NCBI RefSeq assembly: GCF_000698145.1
Contig: NZ_BAXB01000001.1
Span: 62,001-126,000, forward strand
Direction of reading: 5' to 3'
Length of the DNA: 64,000 bases
From: Geomicrobium sp. JCM 19039
GTDB lineage: Bacteria; Bacillota; Bacilli; Bacillales; Marinococcaceae
This document shows positions 34,424 through 43,597 of the stretch, one piece after another. Position 1 is the first letter of the stretch; each line of letters begins with the position of its first letter. Position numbers and translations under genes: made by a program. The notes below the pieces were generated by a model. That model was not told the origin of the DNA, searched no databases, and was given only the letters and a program-made list of their open reading frames with translations.

Positions 34424-35590
34424 GTGCGACAGCTTTTAGAAATTTTAATTGTATCTTTTCGACTTGGAGTAACATCATTTGGAGGGCCGGTTGCTCACTT
34501 GGGCTATTTTCATGAAGAATATGTGAGAAGGCGGCAGTGGATGGATGAGAAAAGCTACGCTGACCTTGTTGCGTTAAGTCAGTTCTTACCAGGGCCTGCA
34601 AGTAGTCAAGTAGGAATCGGCATTGGCGTTGCACGAGGGGGAGTCGTTGGTGGGTTGGTTTCTTTTGTTGGTTTCACACTGCCTTCCGTCGTGTTGCTCA
34701 TCGTGTTCGCGTACATTGCCCAATCTTACGGAGTGCTTGATGCCGGATTTATTCAAGGCTTAAAAATTGTAGCTGTCGTCATCGTTGCTCATGCGATTCT
34801 AGGCATGGCTGGAAACTTAACACCAGACATGACTCGTAAAGCGATCGCACTCGGAGCACTCGTACTCACACTTTTAATTCCTCACTTTATGATTCAGATC
34901 ATCGTGATCATCACTGCTGCAGTTGTCGGCTTTTGGCTATATCGAGGGGAACGGTTAGCAAAAGATGAGACGTTGAACTTATTGCTTCCGCTATCACGCC
35001 GGTTTGGGGTGGTCTGCCTAGCGTTGTTTGTCGTGCTGCTCTTTGGTCTGCCGATGCTAAGTCAACTAAGCACGAACGTGTGGATCGGCGTCGTTGATAG
35101 CTTCTACCGTGCAGGCGCTCTCGTTTTTGGTGGTGGGCATGTCGTTTTACCCCTTTTAGAAAGAGAGTTCGTTCCGACGGGTCTCATTAGTGCAGAAAGC
35201 TTCCTGGCGGGTTATGGTGCGGCCCAGGCTGTGCCGGGACCTTTGTTCACATTTGCTGCCTACATTGGAGCGGATCTCGGAGGATGGGTTGGAGGACTCA
35301 TCGCAACGGCTGCAATTTTCTTACCCGCTTTCCTGCTTATTCTAGGGGCGTTGCCATTTTGGAATACACTCCGCCAAAATGACTCCGCTCGTGCAGCGTT
35401 GATGGGCGTGAACGCTGCGGTTGTCGGCATACTTATCGCTGCGTTTTATACACCAATATGGACAAGCGCAATCGTTGGCCCTCTCGAATTCGCATTTGCG
35501 GCTATTCTGTTCTTTATGCTCGTTTATTGGAAATTGCCACCGTGGCTGATCGTTGTAACGGGAGTTATAGGAGGAGCGTTAATCTTATAG
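34424..35590 (+). CDS. chrA: chromate transporter ChrA (two-domain CHR family)
   Basis: The 388-residue protein consists of two homologous halves. The first has FRLGVTSFGGPVAHLGYFHEEYV and ALSQFLPGPASSQ, the second FYRAGALVFGGGHVVLPLLEREFV and GYGAAQAVPGPLFTFAAYIG; the paired FGG and PGP motifs define the long-chain CHR family. It exports chromate from the cytoplasm in characterised members. About ten membrane helices are visible. GTG 34424 follows AAAAGGAGA by 7 bases; the frame is open further upstream without a site. The gene stands alone. Confidence 0.88.
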   Translation: MRQLLEILIVSFRLGVTSFGGPVAHLGYFHEEYVRRRQWMDEKSYADLVALSQFLPGPASSQVGIGIGVARGGVVGGLVSFVGFTLPSVVLLIVFAYIAQSYGVLDAGFIQGLKIVAVVIVAHAILGMAGNLTPDMTRKAIALGALVLTLLIPHFMIQIIVIITAAVVGFWLYRGERLAKDETLNLLLPLSRRFGVVCLALFVVLLFGLPMLSQLSTNVWIGVVDSFYRAGALVFGGGHVVLPLLEREFVPTGLISAESFLAGYGAAQAVPGPLFTFAAYIGADLGGWVGGLIATAAIFLPAFLLILGALPFWNTLRQNDSARAALMGVNAAVVGILIAAFYTPIWTSAIVGPLEFAFAAILFFMLVYWKLPPWLIVVTGVIGGALIL

Positions 35591-35614
35591 GAAGAAGAGC
35601 AAGAGCCACTATGC

Positions 35615-35656
35615 AAAAAGTGAAATGCCCCCTGTCAAGTAGACAGGGGGCATTTC
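35615..35656 (-). terminator. terminator of the thi operon
   Basis: Perfect 15-base arms GAAATGCCCCCTGTC (35622-35636) and GACAGGGGGCATTTC (35642-35656) around a 5-base loop. On the minus strand a CTTTTTG tail follows, so it terminates the thi operon 50 bases past thiF; the plus strand lacks a T-run. Confidence 0.85.
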
Positions 35657-35706
35657 AACTCTGTCCCAACTGCTCAAAGCCAATCATAGAAACAAAAAAA
35701 CGATTA

Positions 35707-36724
35707 TCATGACGACTCTCCGGCAAGTCCCATTAATTCATCATAAATGGCTTCCGCTTCCTCTGTATCTTGCACCCCGCGAATCATCGCCCGTCCATCC
35801 TTGAACAGAATCACTTGCCGCCCGTCTTTACGGAACGTCGATAGATCAGGAAAGCGCTTATAGTGCCATTCGTCCGCATTTAGATTATCCGGGAAATCTA
35901 GTTGTAAAGACTGAGCAGGGCGGACTTGCACCCCCGTCCGCGCGCACATCCATTGGATGTGCTTCTCCCGAGGGCGCTCACGGAGCGCAGGGTACGAAGG
36001 CGCCGGGCCGCACGTTTCGCATGACGCCATCGCCAACTTAGAAACCGCAACGTAAGAAGACTCCGCCTTCCACACATCAAACGTGTACAACTTCGGCGTC
36101 TGCACATCGCCGACGAGGATTCGCAACACGTGTGTCGCCTGATGAGCGGCGACGATTTGGATGCCCGTCGCTAACACCCCGTTCGTGTCACAATCCTCAT
36201 CTTCTCCAATATAAGGAGATAAACAGCGAAAACACGGAGACTGGTCAGGGTAGAAAGGCATTGAAACGCCGTAGCTCCCCGATACACCTCCGTATACCCA
36301 AGGAACCCCGTTCTTCCTCGCCGCATCGTTAATGAGCATTCTCGTTGCAAAGTTGTCTGTTGCATCCACAATCACATCGACGTTTTGGACATACTCGTCG
36401 ATATTTGCTGCACTTAATTCCGCAAAAGCTTCGTGTATAAGAACCGATGAATTAATTTGCCTGAGCCGTTCAGCGGCTGCTTTTACTTTAGCACGATGAT
36501 CGTCGGCGTCTTGTTCGGTGAATAATTGTTGACGCTGAAGGTTGTGAAGTTCAACAAAGTCTCCGTCCACGAGTGTTAACGTGCCGATGCCGGAGCGTAC
36601 AAGGTCGAAGCCGCAGCTGTACCGAGGCTCCAGCGCCAACGATTAAGACGTGAGACGCTCGGATTTTGTGCTGGCCTTGTTCACCGATGGGCTTAAAGCG
36701 TTCTTGACGACTATAGCGTGTCAT
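35707..36724 (-). pseudogene. thiF: sulfur-carrier adenylyltransferase ThiF/MoeB, two frameshifts
   Basis: ThiF adenylates the C-terminal glycine of ThiS so that sulfur can be loaded for thiazole synthesis. ATG 36724 overlaps the thiG stop as ATGA and starts [18 protein letters not shown], the family N-terminus. Two nearby slips follow, at about 36631 and 36603 (minus strand GCCTCGG should be GCCCTCGG; TTGTACG should be TTGGTACG); repaired, the nucleotide loop reads [34 protein letters not shown], the zinc cysteine pairs CFRC and CETC, and DCDTNGVLATG are intact. The repaired length is 339 residues, as in B. subtilis. Confidence 0.85.
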
Positions 36725-37484
36725 TTCTTCGCCCAGCTTTCCTGGGGACTGCTCGCACTGGCATACTTTTGTGCGGGGATGCGTCCAGCTTCAAAGCCGA
36801 GGCGTCCAGCTTGAATGGCAAGCTTCATCGCTTCGGCCATTTTAACCGGGTCATTCGCTTTTGACACTGCACTGTTCAACAGCACCGCATCCGCTCCGTA
36901 TTGCATCGCTTCGGCCGCATCATGTGGGCGCCCACACCGGCATCAACAATGACTGGAACGTTGGCTTTTTCGATAATGAGTTGCAAGTTGTACGGGTTGG
37001 TGATGCCAAGACCACTACCAATTGGCGAAGCGCCTGGCATAATTGCATGTGCACCGAGTTGTTCAGCTCGAAGAGCGAGCATTGGGTCATCTGACAGATA
37101 CGGAAGAACGGTAAATCCTTCGGCTAGCAAAATCTCGGTTGCTTTTAACGTTTCAACGGGGTCGGGCAATAGCGTTGGCGGGTCGCCAATCACTTCGACT
37201 TTAATCATGTCGCAAATGCCTGAAGACCTCGCGAGGCGAGCTAATCGAACCGCCTCTTCAGCCGTTTTCGCTCCTGCGGTGTTCGGCAAAAGTGTAAAGT
37301 CATTTCTGTCCAATTGTTCAATCGGATCAGGTCCGATATTGTCTAGGTCAATGCGGCTTAGCGCAAATGTGAGCACGTTCGTTTCAGATGCTTTGACGGC
37401 TTCCCTTTGAATATCGGCATTTGGGTATTTCCCTGTACCTAATAATAAACGCGACGTAAATGTGTAGTTTCCGATCGTTAACAT
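36721..37484 (-). pseudogene. thiG: thiazole synthase ThiG, frameshifted
   Basis: ThiG builds the thiazole phosphate ring from deoxyxylulose phosphate, dehydroglycine and ThiS-bound sulfur. The TIM barrel starts [20 protein letters not shown]; the Schiff-base Lys is in [11 protein letters not shown], and phosphate-binding stretches are [12 protein letters not shown] and [19 protein letters not shown]. The last is broken near 36930, where CCC on the coding strand should be CCCC. The rest ([22 protein letters not shown]) is in the next frame. Repaired length is 254 residues. It starts 3 bases after thiS and its stop overlaps thiF. Confidence 0.9.
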
Positions 37485-37487
37485 CGT

Positions 37488-37691
37488 TTATCCTCCTCCT
37501 ACAAAGCGAACCATCTCAATCTGGTCACCTGCAGTAATGTGGGTATCGTTTTGCTCGTCGGCGGAAAGTGCCTTGCCGTTATGCTCGATCATGACGACCG
37601 TGTTTTGCAGGCCGAAATGTTCGCGTAACTGCTCAATAGTGGTCACGTGGTTTGGCAGTTCACGCTTTTGTTGGTTGATGATGACTTCCAT
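37488..37691 (-). CDS. thiS: sulfur carrier protein ThiS
   Basis: A 67-residue ubiquitin-fold sulfur carrier ending in VGGG, so the C-terminal Gly-Gly needed for thiocarboxylate formation is present. The ATG at 37691 has GGAGGG 7 bases upstream, inside the end of thiO (32-base overlap). It works with ThiF (activation) and ThiG (acceptor), both directly downstream. Confidence 0.88.
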   Translation of the reverse strand: MEVIINQQKRELPNHVTTIEQLREHFGLQNTVVMIEHNGKALSADEQNDTHITAGDQIEMVRFVGGG

Positions 37692-39381
37692 GTGGAATCC
37701 CTCCATATTTCGGTTGAAATGTTGGCAACGCAACAGAATCGTGCATGATTTGTTGGACGATGTGCTTGCCGGTGATCGGTGCGAGTAGAATGCCGTTACG
37801 CCCGTGTCCGCCAGCAAGCCAACAGTTTTGTTGGGCGGGGTGCGGTCCGATGAAAGGAAGCCCTGTTGTCGATTGTGGCCTGAGCCCTGCCCACATGTTC
37901 GTAATTTTCGCATGCTTTAGAGAAGGGATGAGCGTTGTGATTTGACTGAGCAATTGTTGAACGCCGTGCACCGTGACGTCTCGGTTGCGCGAGGCTTCGG
38001 ACGTCGCCCCGAGAATTAGCTCCCCATCTGGTTTTGGAACAACGTACATTCCTTTATAGAAGAGGGTCTGTTGCACCGCTGCTCGATCGGTCATTACCTT
38101 CACAATTTCCCCTTTTATCGGATGTACGTCCCAAAGCGCTTCCAGTTCAGGTAAGGTGTCTACGCCCGTGGCAATGACGAGCTGGTCGGCGTGCAAGGTG
38201 CCAGATGTCGTCTCTACGCCGTTAATGAGCGGTTTGATGACGGTTGTGTACAAGTATAGGTCGACACCTTTTGAGACGATGGCTTGTGTGAACGCCCGCG
38301 CGGTTTGAGCGGGTTGGATATGCGCCTCGTATGGGAAGTGCAATCCACCGATCGCTTCGGGTGAGGCAGCAGGTGCGATGCGTTGCAATGTTTCTTGATC
38401 CACATACTCAACGTGTTCCCCTTCGCGCTTTTGCCACGATTGGATGTCTTTCAGGTGCGTCATTTCGGTTTGATCAAAGGCCAGTTTGAGTGCACCAGAG
38501 CGGGTCCAACCAATGTCTGTACCGGTAAGTTCAGCCAATTCATCTTTCAGGTGCGCGTATAGTTCGCGGCTCTGTTTGGCTAGCGGGTACAGTTCGGACG
38601 GCCCTTCTAACTCTGCCTGCACTCCGAGCATCCCGGCTGCGGCAGCTGTTGTGCCAGAACCCGGCTGAGCACGGTCGATAATGGCCGTTTTCAGCCCGTG
38701 CTTGGCGGCATAATAAGCGGTGGATAAGCCAATGATGCCTGCCCCGACAATAAGTAGGTCATACGTTGGATGCTTCATGTGTCGCACGATCCTTCCCGTA
38801 CTGTCCATAAGTTTGAGAATCCACTCGAGGTTTTCAGATGACCATACCCCAGACATGATGGCAACACCAGAGGCTCCAGCTTTTTGCACGTCTGGCAAGT
38901 TTTCAGGAGTAATCCCACCAATCGCATAGATGGGTACGCTCACGTGTTGCGTGATATCTTCTAGCTGCGCCAACCCTCGTGGGGTGATTCCCGGTTTGCT
39001 GTTCGTTTCGAAGACGTGCCCAAAGTATAGGTAGTCTGCCTCGCCTTCCTGTGTGAGTGCTTCGTCTTTAGAGTGAACAGACGCACCAATCACCAAATCT
39101 GGATATTTCGCTTTAAGCTCACGAATACGATAGGCGTAGCTTGCGGGCAAGTGCACCCCTTTTAGCCCCCAAGCTGCAGCAGCTTCGGCATGTGTGTTCA
39201 AGATCATTTGGTCTGTTCTAAGCCCTAAGCGAAGCATATGGTCAATCTGTTGTTTCAAACGTTGCAATGAGGCTTGTTTGTCCCTCACGTGAATCGTCGT
39301 AATATGAGGAACGCATTGTTTAAGAATGCGTATTTGCATATGAAATGGAAGTTGTGCGTCAGTTACTAAATGCCAAGACAT
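37660..39381 (-). CDS. apparent TenI-ThiO fusion (thiazole tautomerase + glycine oxidase)
   Basis: One frame covers two enzymes. Residues 1-201 are TenI: WHLVTDAQL, IHVRDKQAS, GVHLPASY, YLYFGHVFETNSKPG and VPIYAIGGITPENL; TenI aromatises the thiazole product. Residues 202-573 are ThiO, an FAD enzyme oxidising glycine to the imine that ThiG uses: YDLLIVGAGIIGLSTAYYAA and the C-terminal WAGLRPQSTTGLPFIG, GGHGRNGILLAP. In Bacillus these are separate genes. ATG 38778 would be a natural thiO start with a GGAAGG site. One lost base in late tenI would hide a stop (TGA) about 20 bases into thiO, so the fusion may be an artefact. The TenI start ATG 39381 has AGGAG upstream. Confidence 0.82.
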   Translation of the reverse strand: MSWHLVTDAQLPFHMQIRILKQCVPHITTIHVRDKQASLQRLKQQIDHMLRLGLRTDQMILNTHAEAAAAWGLKGVHLPASYAYRIRELKAKYPDLVIGASVHSKDEALTQEGEADYLYFGHVFETNSKPGITPRGLAQLEDITQHVSVPIYAIGGITPENLPDVQKAGASGVAIMSGVWSSENLEWILKLMDSTGRIVRHMKHPTYDLLIVGAGIIGLSTAYYAAKHGLKTAIIDRAQPGSGTTAAAAGMLGVQAELEGPSELYPLAKQSRELYAHLKDELAELTGTDIGWTRSGALKLAFDQTEMTHLKDIQSWQKREGEHVEYVDQETLQRIAPAASPEAIGGLHFPYEAHIQPAQTARAFTQAIVSKGVDLYLYTTVIKPLINGVETTSGTLHADQLVIATGVDTLPELEALWDVHPIKGEIVKVMTDRAAVQQTLFYKGMYVVPKPDGELILGATSEASRNRDVTVHGVQQLLSQITTLIPSLKHAKITNMWAGLRPQSTTGLPFIGPHPAQQNCWLAGGHGRNGILLAPITGKHIVQQIMHDSVALPTFQPKYGGIPHGSHHQPTKA

Positions 39382-39410
39382 CGGTCTCACGCTCCTACTT
39401 TTGTATACAC

Positions 39411-39443
39411 AAAAAAGCCGACCTCTTTGGAGAAAAGATCGAC
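39411..39443 (-). terminator. expression-platform terminator of the TPP riboswitch
   Basis: On the minus strand, CGATCTTTT and AAAGAGGTCG pair around CTCC (with G-T pairs), then CTTTTTTG follows. It lies between the TPP aptamer and the tenI start and would stop transcription when thiamine pyrophosphate is bound. Confidence 0.7.
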
Positions 39444-39483
39444 GAATGTCACATAGTAGGTACCCATGCATGGTCACACATTC

Positions 39484-39569
39484 TACTTTCCTCCGCTGGT
39501 ATCAACCAGTTCAGGTTCAAGAGTTTGAGTTTCCTCATCTCAGCCCGTACGTGGGCACCCCTAGTAGCT
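39484..39569 (-). promoter_or_regulatory. TPP riboswitch (thi box)
   Basis: On the minus strand the aptamer core is clear: AGGGGTGCC near the 5' end, GGGCTGAGATG, CTTGAACCTGA and the 3' closing part GATACCAGCGGAGGAAAG. These are the conserved thi-box segments in their usual order. It controls the tenI-thiO-thiS-thiG-thiF operon through the terminator at 39411-39443. A possible promoter (TTGATA, 17 bases, TCTATA) lies just upstream of the aptamer. Confidence 0.92.
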
Positions 39570-39655
39570 TTTTTATATATAGAGTATCTTTATGTTATCT
39601 TATCAATGAAGACAATTGTTCGTCAAACGTCACGTAAGTAGAGAGGAGACTTGCC

Positions 39656-39883
39656 ATGTGGATCCAGTCTCAAAATAAGAAATCCATCCTTCATGTACAA
39701 CAAATTACCGTCAAAGGAAAATATGTAGAAGGCGTACTCGGTAAAGGTTCGTTTTCTGAATGGAGCAGTACGCTCGGGAAGTACGAAACAGCGGAGCGAG
39801 CACAAGAAGTGGTGAATCACATATTTGAGCGCCTGAGCAGTGAGGCGCCAGATCGTCCCTCTTATCAGATGCCAGAGAAATAA
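39656..39883 (+). CDS. small conserved-looking protein (75 aa)
   Basis: ATG 39656 follows AGAGGAGA by 7 bases. The 75-residue protein has two or three predicted strands (SILHVQQITVKGKYVEGVLG) and a helix (YETAERAQEVVNHIFERL). MWIQSQNK at the start and LGKYETAERA in the middle look like a small Bacillus hypothetical family, but I do not know a function. It lies between the thi riboswitch (divergent) and a GNAT gene 37 bases on. Confidence 0.6.
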   Translation: MWIQSQNKKSILHVQQITVKGKYVEGVLGKGSFSEWSSTLGKYETAERAQEVVNHIFERLSSEAPDRPSYQMPEK

Positions 39884-39920
39884 AGTATCTACACTTAGTG
39901 ACAGAAAAGGAGCGGATCGC

Positions 39921-40466
39921 ATGTTAAAGTCTGAACGAGTGAGACTGCGGAAAATGACGGTCGACGACGCCAAACAGTATCACCGCTGGCGCAACGATCT
40001 GGATGTAATGAAAACGACGAATCCTTATTTAGATGTGTATACGCTTGAGGAAACCGAACAGTTTGTCCAGCAAGTCATGCTAGGTTCGCCCCACTCAAAG
40101 AGTTACATCATTGTTGATCGAGAGAGTAATGAGGCGATCGGTGTTACGTCACTGATCGGAATTGATATGAAAAATCGCAACGCAGAATGCATTATTGATA
40201 TTGGGGACAAAGACTACTGGGGCAAAGGGTATGGACGCGAAGCATTCGGTCTCCTCCTAGCGTATAGCTTTTTGGAAATGAACCTCCATCGTTTGCATTT
40301 GCAAGTGTTTGAATTTAATACGGCCGCATTACAATTGTATGAAAAGCTCGGCTTCACACGAGAAGGCATAAAGCGCGAAGCCGTCTATCGAAACGGAGAG
40401 TATTTTGATATTGTGCAGATGAGTCTATTAAAACGGGATTACTCGCTCGACACGACCCGCGTCTAA
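39921..40466 (+). CDS. RimJ/RimL-type GNAT N-acetyltransferase
   Basis: 181 residues with the RimJ/RimL layout: RVRLRKMTVDDAKQYHRWRND at the start, the CoA loop DKDYWGKGYGREAFGLLL and LHLQVFEFNTAALQLYEKLGFTREG at the end. Substrate could be a protein N-terminus or a small amine. ATG 39921 has AAGGAG 8 bases upstream. Its last 39 bases overlap the convergent phosphatase gene. Confidence 0.8.
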   Translation: MLKSERVRLRKMTVDDAKQYHRWRNDLDVMKTTNPYLDVYTLEETEQFVQQVMLGSPHSKSYIIVDRESNEAIGVTSLIGIDMKNRNAECIIDIGDKDYWGKGYGREAFGLLLAYSFLEMNLHRLHLQVFEFNTAALQLYEKLGFTREGIKREAVYRNGEYFDIVQMSLLKRDYSLDTTRV

Positions 40467-40925
40467 CACAAACACATCGGGGTTTTTCATTTGCTTCCAC
40501 TCATCAAAACCGAACCCTAATAGAAGGGCCAACAGATTGCCGTGGCTCACAACAATCGTGTGCTTTGGAAGGCTGTCCAGCACAGCCCGACCTCTCGTAA
40601 GCGCGTCTCTAGCCGATTCACCACCAACGCACGTGTAATCGGGATCTTGAAAACTCTGCTCCAACGGGGTGAGCCAGTCGTCCATCGGTTCTTCGCTCAG
40701 TACCCGCTCTCTTAGCCGCTCATCGGTTTGTATCGGAACGCCGCTCTCAGCACTAAACGGAGCAATCGTCGCCGTCGCCCGTGTGTAAGGGCTACTAATG
40801 ATGCGAGACACTTCTTTTTTATGAAAGAATGCAGCGAGATTCTTCGCCTGTTGTTCTCCTTCTTTGGTGAGCGGTGCATCGGGCTCTTGTCCCGTTGCAC
40901 GACAATGTCGAACGAGATAAATCAT
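40428..40925 (-). CDS. histidine phosphatase family protein
   Basis: A 165-residue phosphoglycerate-mutase-like phosphatase. The catalytic His lies in LVRHCRATG (the usual RHG/RHA is RHC here), with Arg in SSPYTRA, the proton donor near LRERVLSEEPMDDW and the second His in VVSHGN. It removes phosphate from an unknown small molecule. ATG 40925 has TAAGGAGG upstream. It is convergent with, and overlaps, the GNAT gene. Confidence 0.85.
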   Translation of the reverse strand: MIYLVRHCRATGQEPDAPLTKEGEQQAKNLAAFFHKKEVSRIISSPYTRATATIAPFSAESGVPIQTDERLRERVLSEEPMDDWLTPLEQSFQDPDYTCVGGESARDALTRGRAVLDSLPKHTIVVSHGNLLALLLGFGFDEWKQMKNPDVFVLDAGRVERVIPF

Positions 40926-41058
40926 GAAATTGCCTCCTTAAGTGTTTGTCCATACTACGAATCGTCCTGAAAAGAAGTTTCGAAATGTTTTGCATATCGT
41001 TTACGGGTCTAGCATCTAATGAGATAATTTACGAAAACGAAAGGTGGTCTTATCGTTC

Positions 41059-42051
41059 ATGAAAAAACTAATGAATGATTCCGAGCAAATTGTAGAGGAG
41101 TTTTTGCAAGGGTTTATCACCGTTCACGGCGATTCATTGACGCGAATTAATGGCACAAATGTCATCACACGCATTGATAAGGTCGCAACCAAAGTTGGCA
41201 TCATTAGCGGGGGTGGCAGCGGCCATGAGCCGGCTCATGCGGGCTATGTTGGTCCAGGTATGTTAGATGCAGCAGTCGCGGGTGAGGTGTTCACGTCTCC
41301 TGGAGCCGATCAGTTTCTCGCCGCAATACAGGCAGCGGACAGTGGAAGCGGTGTGTTACTTGTGATCAAAAATTACAACGGCGATGTTATGAATGCTGAA
41401 ATGGCTCAAGAAATGGCGGAGGCAGAAGGTATTCAGACCGAGATGATTATCGTAAATGATGATGTAGCCGTTGATGATCCTGCGAAAAGGAGAGGGATTG
41501 CTGGAACCGTTCTTGTGCATAAAATTACCGGTGCCGCAGCAGAGGCTGGAAAATCATTGGCAGAAGTGAAACAACTTGGGGAAAAGGCAATCCAGAAGAT
41601 GAGGAGTATGAGTGTAGCATTGTCAGCATGCACATTGCCGTCATCGTCGAAACCGAGCTTTTCGCTTGCGACTGACGAAATGGAAGTTGGCATTGGCATC
41701 CACGGAGAACAAGGGATGGAAAGACGGGAAGTGATGCGATCAGCGGAAATCGCGCAACTCCTTACTGAACATACGTTAGAAGAGCTTGATGAGAACGGGT
41801 CGTACGTGGCGCTTATTAATGGCATGGGCAGCACACCTCTTTTAGAACAATATGTATTCGCAAAAGATGTGCAAGAGCAACTTGAAAAACGAAAGGTCAC
41901 GTTGAAAAAGATGTATGTCGGCGATTATATGACGAGTTTGGATATGGCCGGCGTGTCGTTAACGCTGCTCACGGTTGATGATGAACTCTTGCAACTCTTG
42001 CACGCACGAGCAAAAACAACGACATGGACGGAGGCGGGCAATGACGACTGA
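41059..42051 (+). CDS. dhaK: dihydroxyacetone kinase subunit DhaK
   Basis: DhaK binds dihydroxyacetone covalently through a histidine and passes it phosphate from DhaL. GIISGGGSGHEPAHAGYVG (about residues 47-65) and the hemiaminal-forming His in EVGIGIHGEQGMERRE are present; MNAEMAQEMAEAEG and NDDVAVDDP are family-typical. ATG 41059 follows AAAGGTGG by about 12 bases; a GTG at 41044 overlaps that site. Length 330 fits the family. It overlaps dhaL by 11 bases; dhaM follows, so the kinase is driven by PEP through the PTS. Confidence 0.92.
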   Translation: MKKLMNDSEQIVEEFLQGFITVHGDSLTRINGTNVITRIDKVATKVGIISGGGSGHEPAHAGYVGPGMLDAAVAGEVFTSPGADQFLAAIQAADSGSGVLLVIKNYNGDVMNAEMAQEMAEAEGIQTEMIIVNDDVAVDDPAKRRGIAGTVLVHKITGAAAEAGKSLAEVKQLGEKAIQKMRSMSVALSACTLPSSSKPSFSLATDEMEVGIGIHGEQGMERREVMRSAEIAQLLTEHTLEELDENGSYVALINGMGSTPLLEQYVFAKDVQEQLEKRKVTLKKMYVGDYMTSLDMAGVSLTLLTVDDELLQLLHARAKTTTWTEAGNDD

Positions 42052-42652
42052 ACAATTGCACGAATGGATGAAAGAAACATACCAATTGATTCAAGACAAT
42101 AAAGAAGAACTATCGGCACTCGATCAAGAAGTTGGCGACGGGGATCATGGTACGAACATGAACCGTGGCTTTCAGGCGATTGTCGAGGAACTCCCAAACT
42201 GGGCAGGAGAATCACTCGCCACGACACTTCAAAAAATCGGTATGACGCTCATTTCAAAAGTGGGAGGGGCGTCAGGACCATTGCTCGGGACGGGCTTTAT
42301 GCGATTAAGCACCTCGTTTAAGAACGAAGTAAACTGGGGTGATGGTTTGGAGAGTGCATCAGAAGGAATCGCCAAGCGCGGTAAGGCTGAAGTTGGAGAA
42401 GCAACATTGCTTGATGTGTGGTCGGCTGTTAGTAAATCGGTACGTGAGCATGGGCTTGATTGGAACCGAGTAGCTGACGTTTCTCGCGATGCAATGGAGC
42501 GCACGAAAGAGTTAGAAGCGAAACGTGGCAGAGGGGCTTTACTCGGTGAGCGTTCAATTGGACACCTTGATCCTGGTGCAGTCTCAAGCGATTATCTTTT
42601 TCAAGCACTTGCTCGGGTTATGAAAGGAGCCGATGACGAATGTCGAACGTAA
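42041..42652 (+). CDS. dhaL: dihydroxyacetone kinase subunit DhaL
   Basis: This 203-residue all-helical subunit holds ADP and carries the phosphate to dihydroxyacetone on DhaK. LDQEVGDGDHGTNMNRGF supplies the metal-binding aspartates, and KVGGASGPLLGTGFM lines the nucleotide site. GAVSSDYLFQAL is at the end. ATG 42041 has GGAGGCGGG upstream, inside the end of dhaK; it overlaps dhaM by 13 bases. Confidence 0.9.
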   Translation: MTTEQLHEWMKETYQLIQDNKEELSALDQEVGDGDHGTNMNRGFQAIVEELPNWAGESLATTLQKIGMTLISKVGGASGPLLGTGFMRLSTSFKNEVNWGDGLESASEGIAKRGKAEVGEATLLDVWSAVSKSVREHGLDWNRVADVSRDAMERTKELEAKRGRGALLGERSIGHLDPGAVSSDYLFQALARVMKGADDECRT

Positions 42653-43023
42653 CCATTCTGCTTCTTTCTCACGTTGAAGAACTGGCACGAGGAGCGTCTA
42701 GACTACTATCAGAAGCGAATGCCGAGGTGGAGGTCATCGCTGTCGGTGGCCTCGAAGATGGAGAAATTGGCACAAGTGTTGACTGCATCACACCGATGAT
42801 TGAGCGAATCGATGAACAGAAAGAGATTCTCGTTTTTTACGATATCGGTAGTGCCAAGATGAACGCAGAAATTGTGCAAGAAATGTACCCTGATCGCATA
42901 ATTGAAATCAGTGACGCTCCGCTGATCGAAGCAGGGTATGTGGCGGTCATCACTGCAGGGCTTGGATCCAACTTGCAAGAAGTGAAAGAAAAAGCAGAAG
43001 CTGGGTATAAGAAAGGGCGTTGA
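42640..43023 (+). CDS. dhaM: dihydroxyacetone kinase phosphoryl donor subunit DhaM (EIIA-Man-like)
   Basis: 127 residues, the single-domain Firmicutes form. The phosphorylated His is His11 in LLLSHVEELARG. The sequence VFYDIGSAKMNAEIVQEM and EAGYVAVITAGLGSNLQEV is typical of the EIIA-mannose fold. DhaM takes phosphate from HPr and rephosphorylates ADP bound to DhaL. Stop lies 5 bases before the likely start of the next gene. Confidence 0.9.
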   Translation: MSNVTILLLSHVEELARGASRLLSEANAEVEVIAVGGLEDGEIGTSVDCITPMIERIDEQKEILVFYDIGSAKMNAEIVQEMYPDRIIEISDAPLIEAGYVAVITAGLGSNLQEVKEKAEAGYKKGR

Positions 43024-43028
43024 CGACT

Positions 43029-43543
43029 GTGACTATCCGAAAAATTACCCCATCAGACGCCCCACAACTATTTGCGCTCACCGAAACGGGCAGAGAGTAT
43101 TTACGCACATGGTTGCCGTGGGTAGACAAAACAACTAACATATCACATACCGAAGCGTTTATTGAAAGCTCGTTGCATGCGATGAACGATAAAAAAGGCG
43201 AGACGTATGTAATCCTAGAAGAAGATCAAGTCGTTGGTGTCATCAGTTTCAACCTCATTGATTGGCAAAACAAAACGGCATACATCGGATACTGGCTCGG
43301 TGAGATGCATCAAGGAAAAGGTTAATGACCGAAGCAGCAAGAACATTGGTTGATCGTGCCTTCTCAACATTGGCGATGCATAAAGTTGATATCCGAGCAG
43401 CCGAAGGGAATGACAAGAGCCAGGCCATCCCTAAAAGGCTAGGCTTTACCGCTGAAGGAACACTTAGAGAAGTAGAAAACGTCAACGGAACCTACCACAA
43501 CCATGTGGTATACGGCATGCTCCAGTACGAATGGCAAACGTAA
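43029..43543 (+). pseudogene. RimL-type GNAT N-acetyltransferase, frameshifted
   Basis: The repaired protein of 171 residues begins VTIRKITPSDAPQLFALTE and has the YdaF/RimL pattern YLRTWLPWVDKT and AYIGYWLGEMHQGKGLMTEAART. The frame breaks at 43321-43322, inside the CoA loop, where GGTTAATG should be GGTTTAATG. The second half (FSTLAMHKVDIRAAEGNDKSQAI) is intact. GTG 43029 lies 11 bases after AAAGGG; a TTG at 43020 overlaps the dhaM stop but is too close to that site. It is the last gene of the dha transcript. Confidence 0.78.
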
Positions 43544-43546
43544 AAC

Positions 43547-43597
43547 AACCTTTGGGGCACTTTGCTGAGCAAATGCCCCAAAGGTTCAGCGTATTTT
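43547..43597 (+). terminator. terminator of the dha operon
   Basis: Perfect 13-base arms AACCTTTGGGGCA (43547-43559) and TGCCCCAAAGGTT (43574-43586), with a short second GCTGAGC pairing in the loop, followed by CAGCGTATTTTT. Confidence 0.85.
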
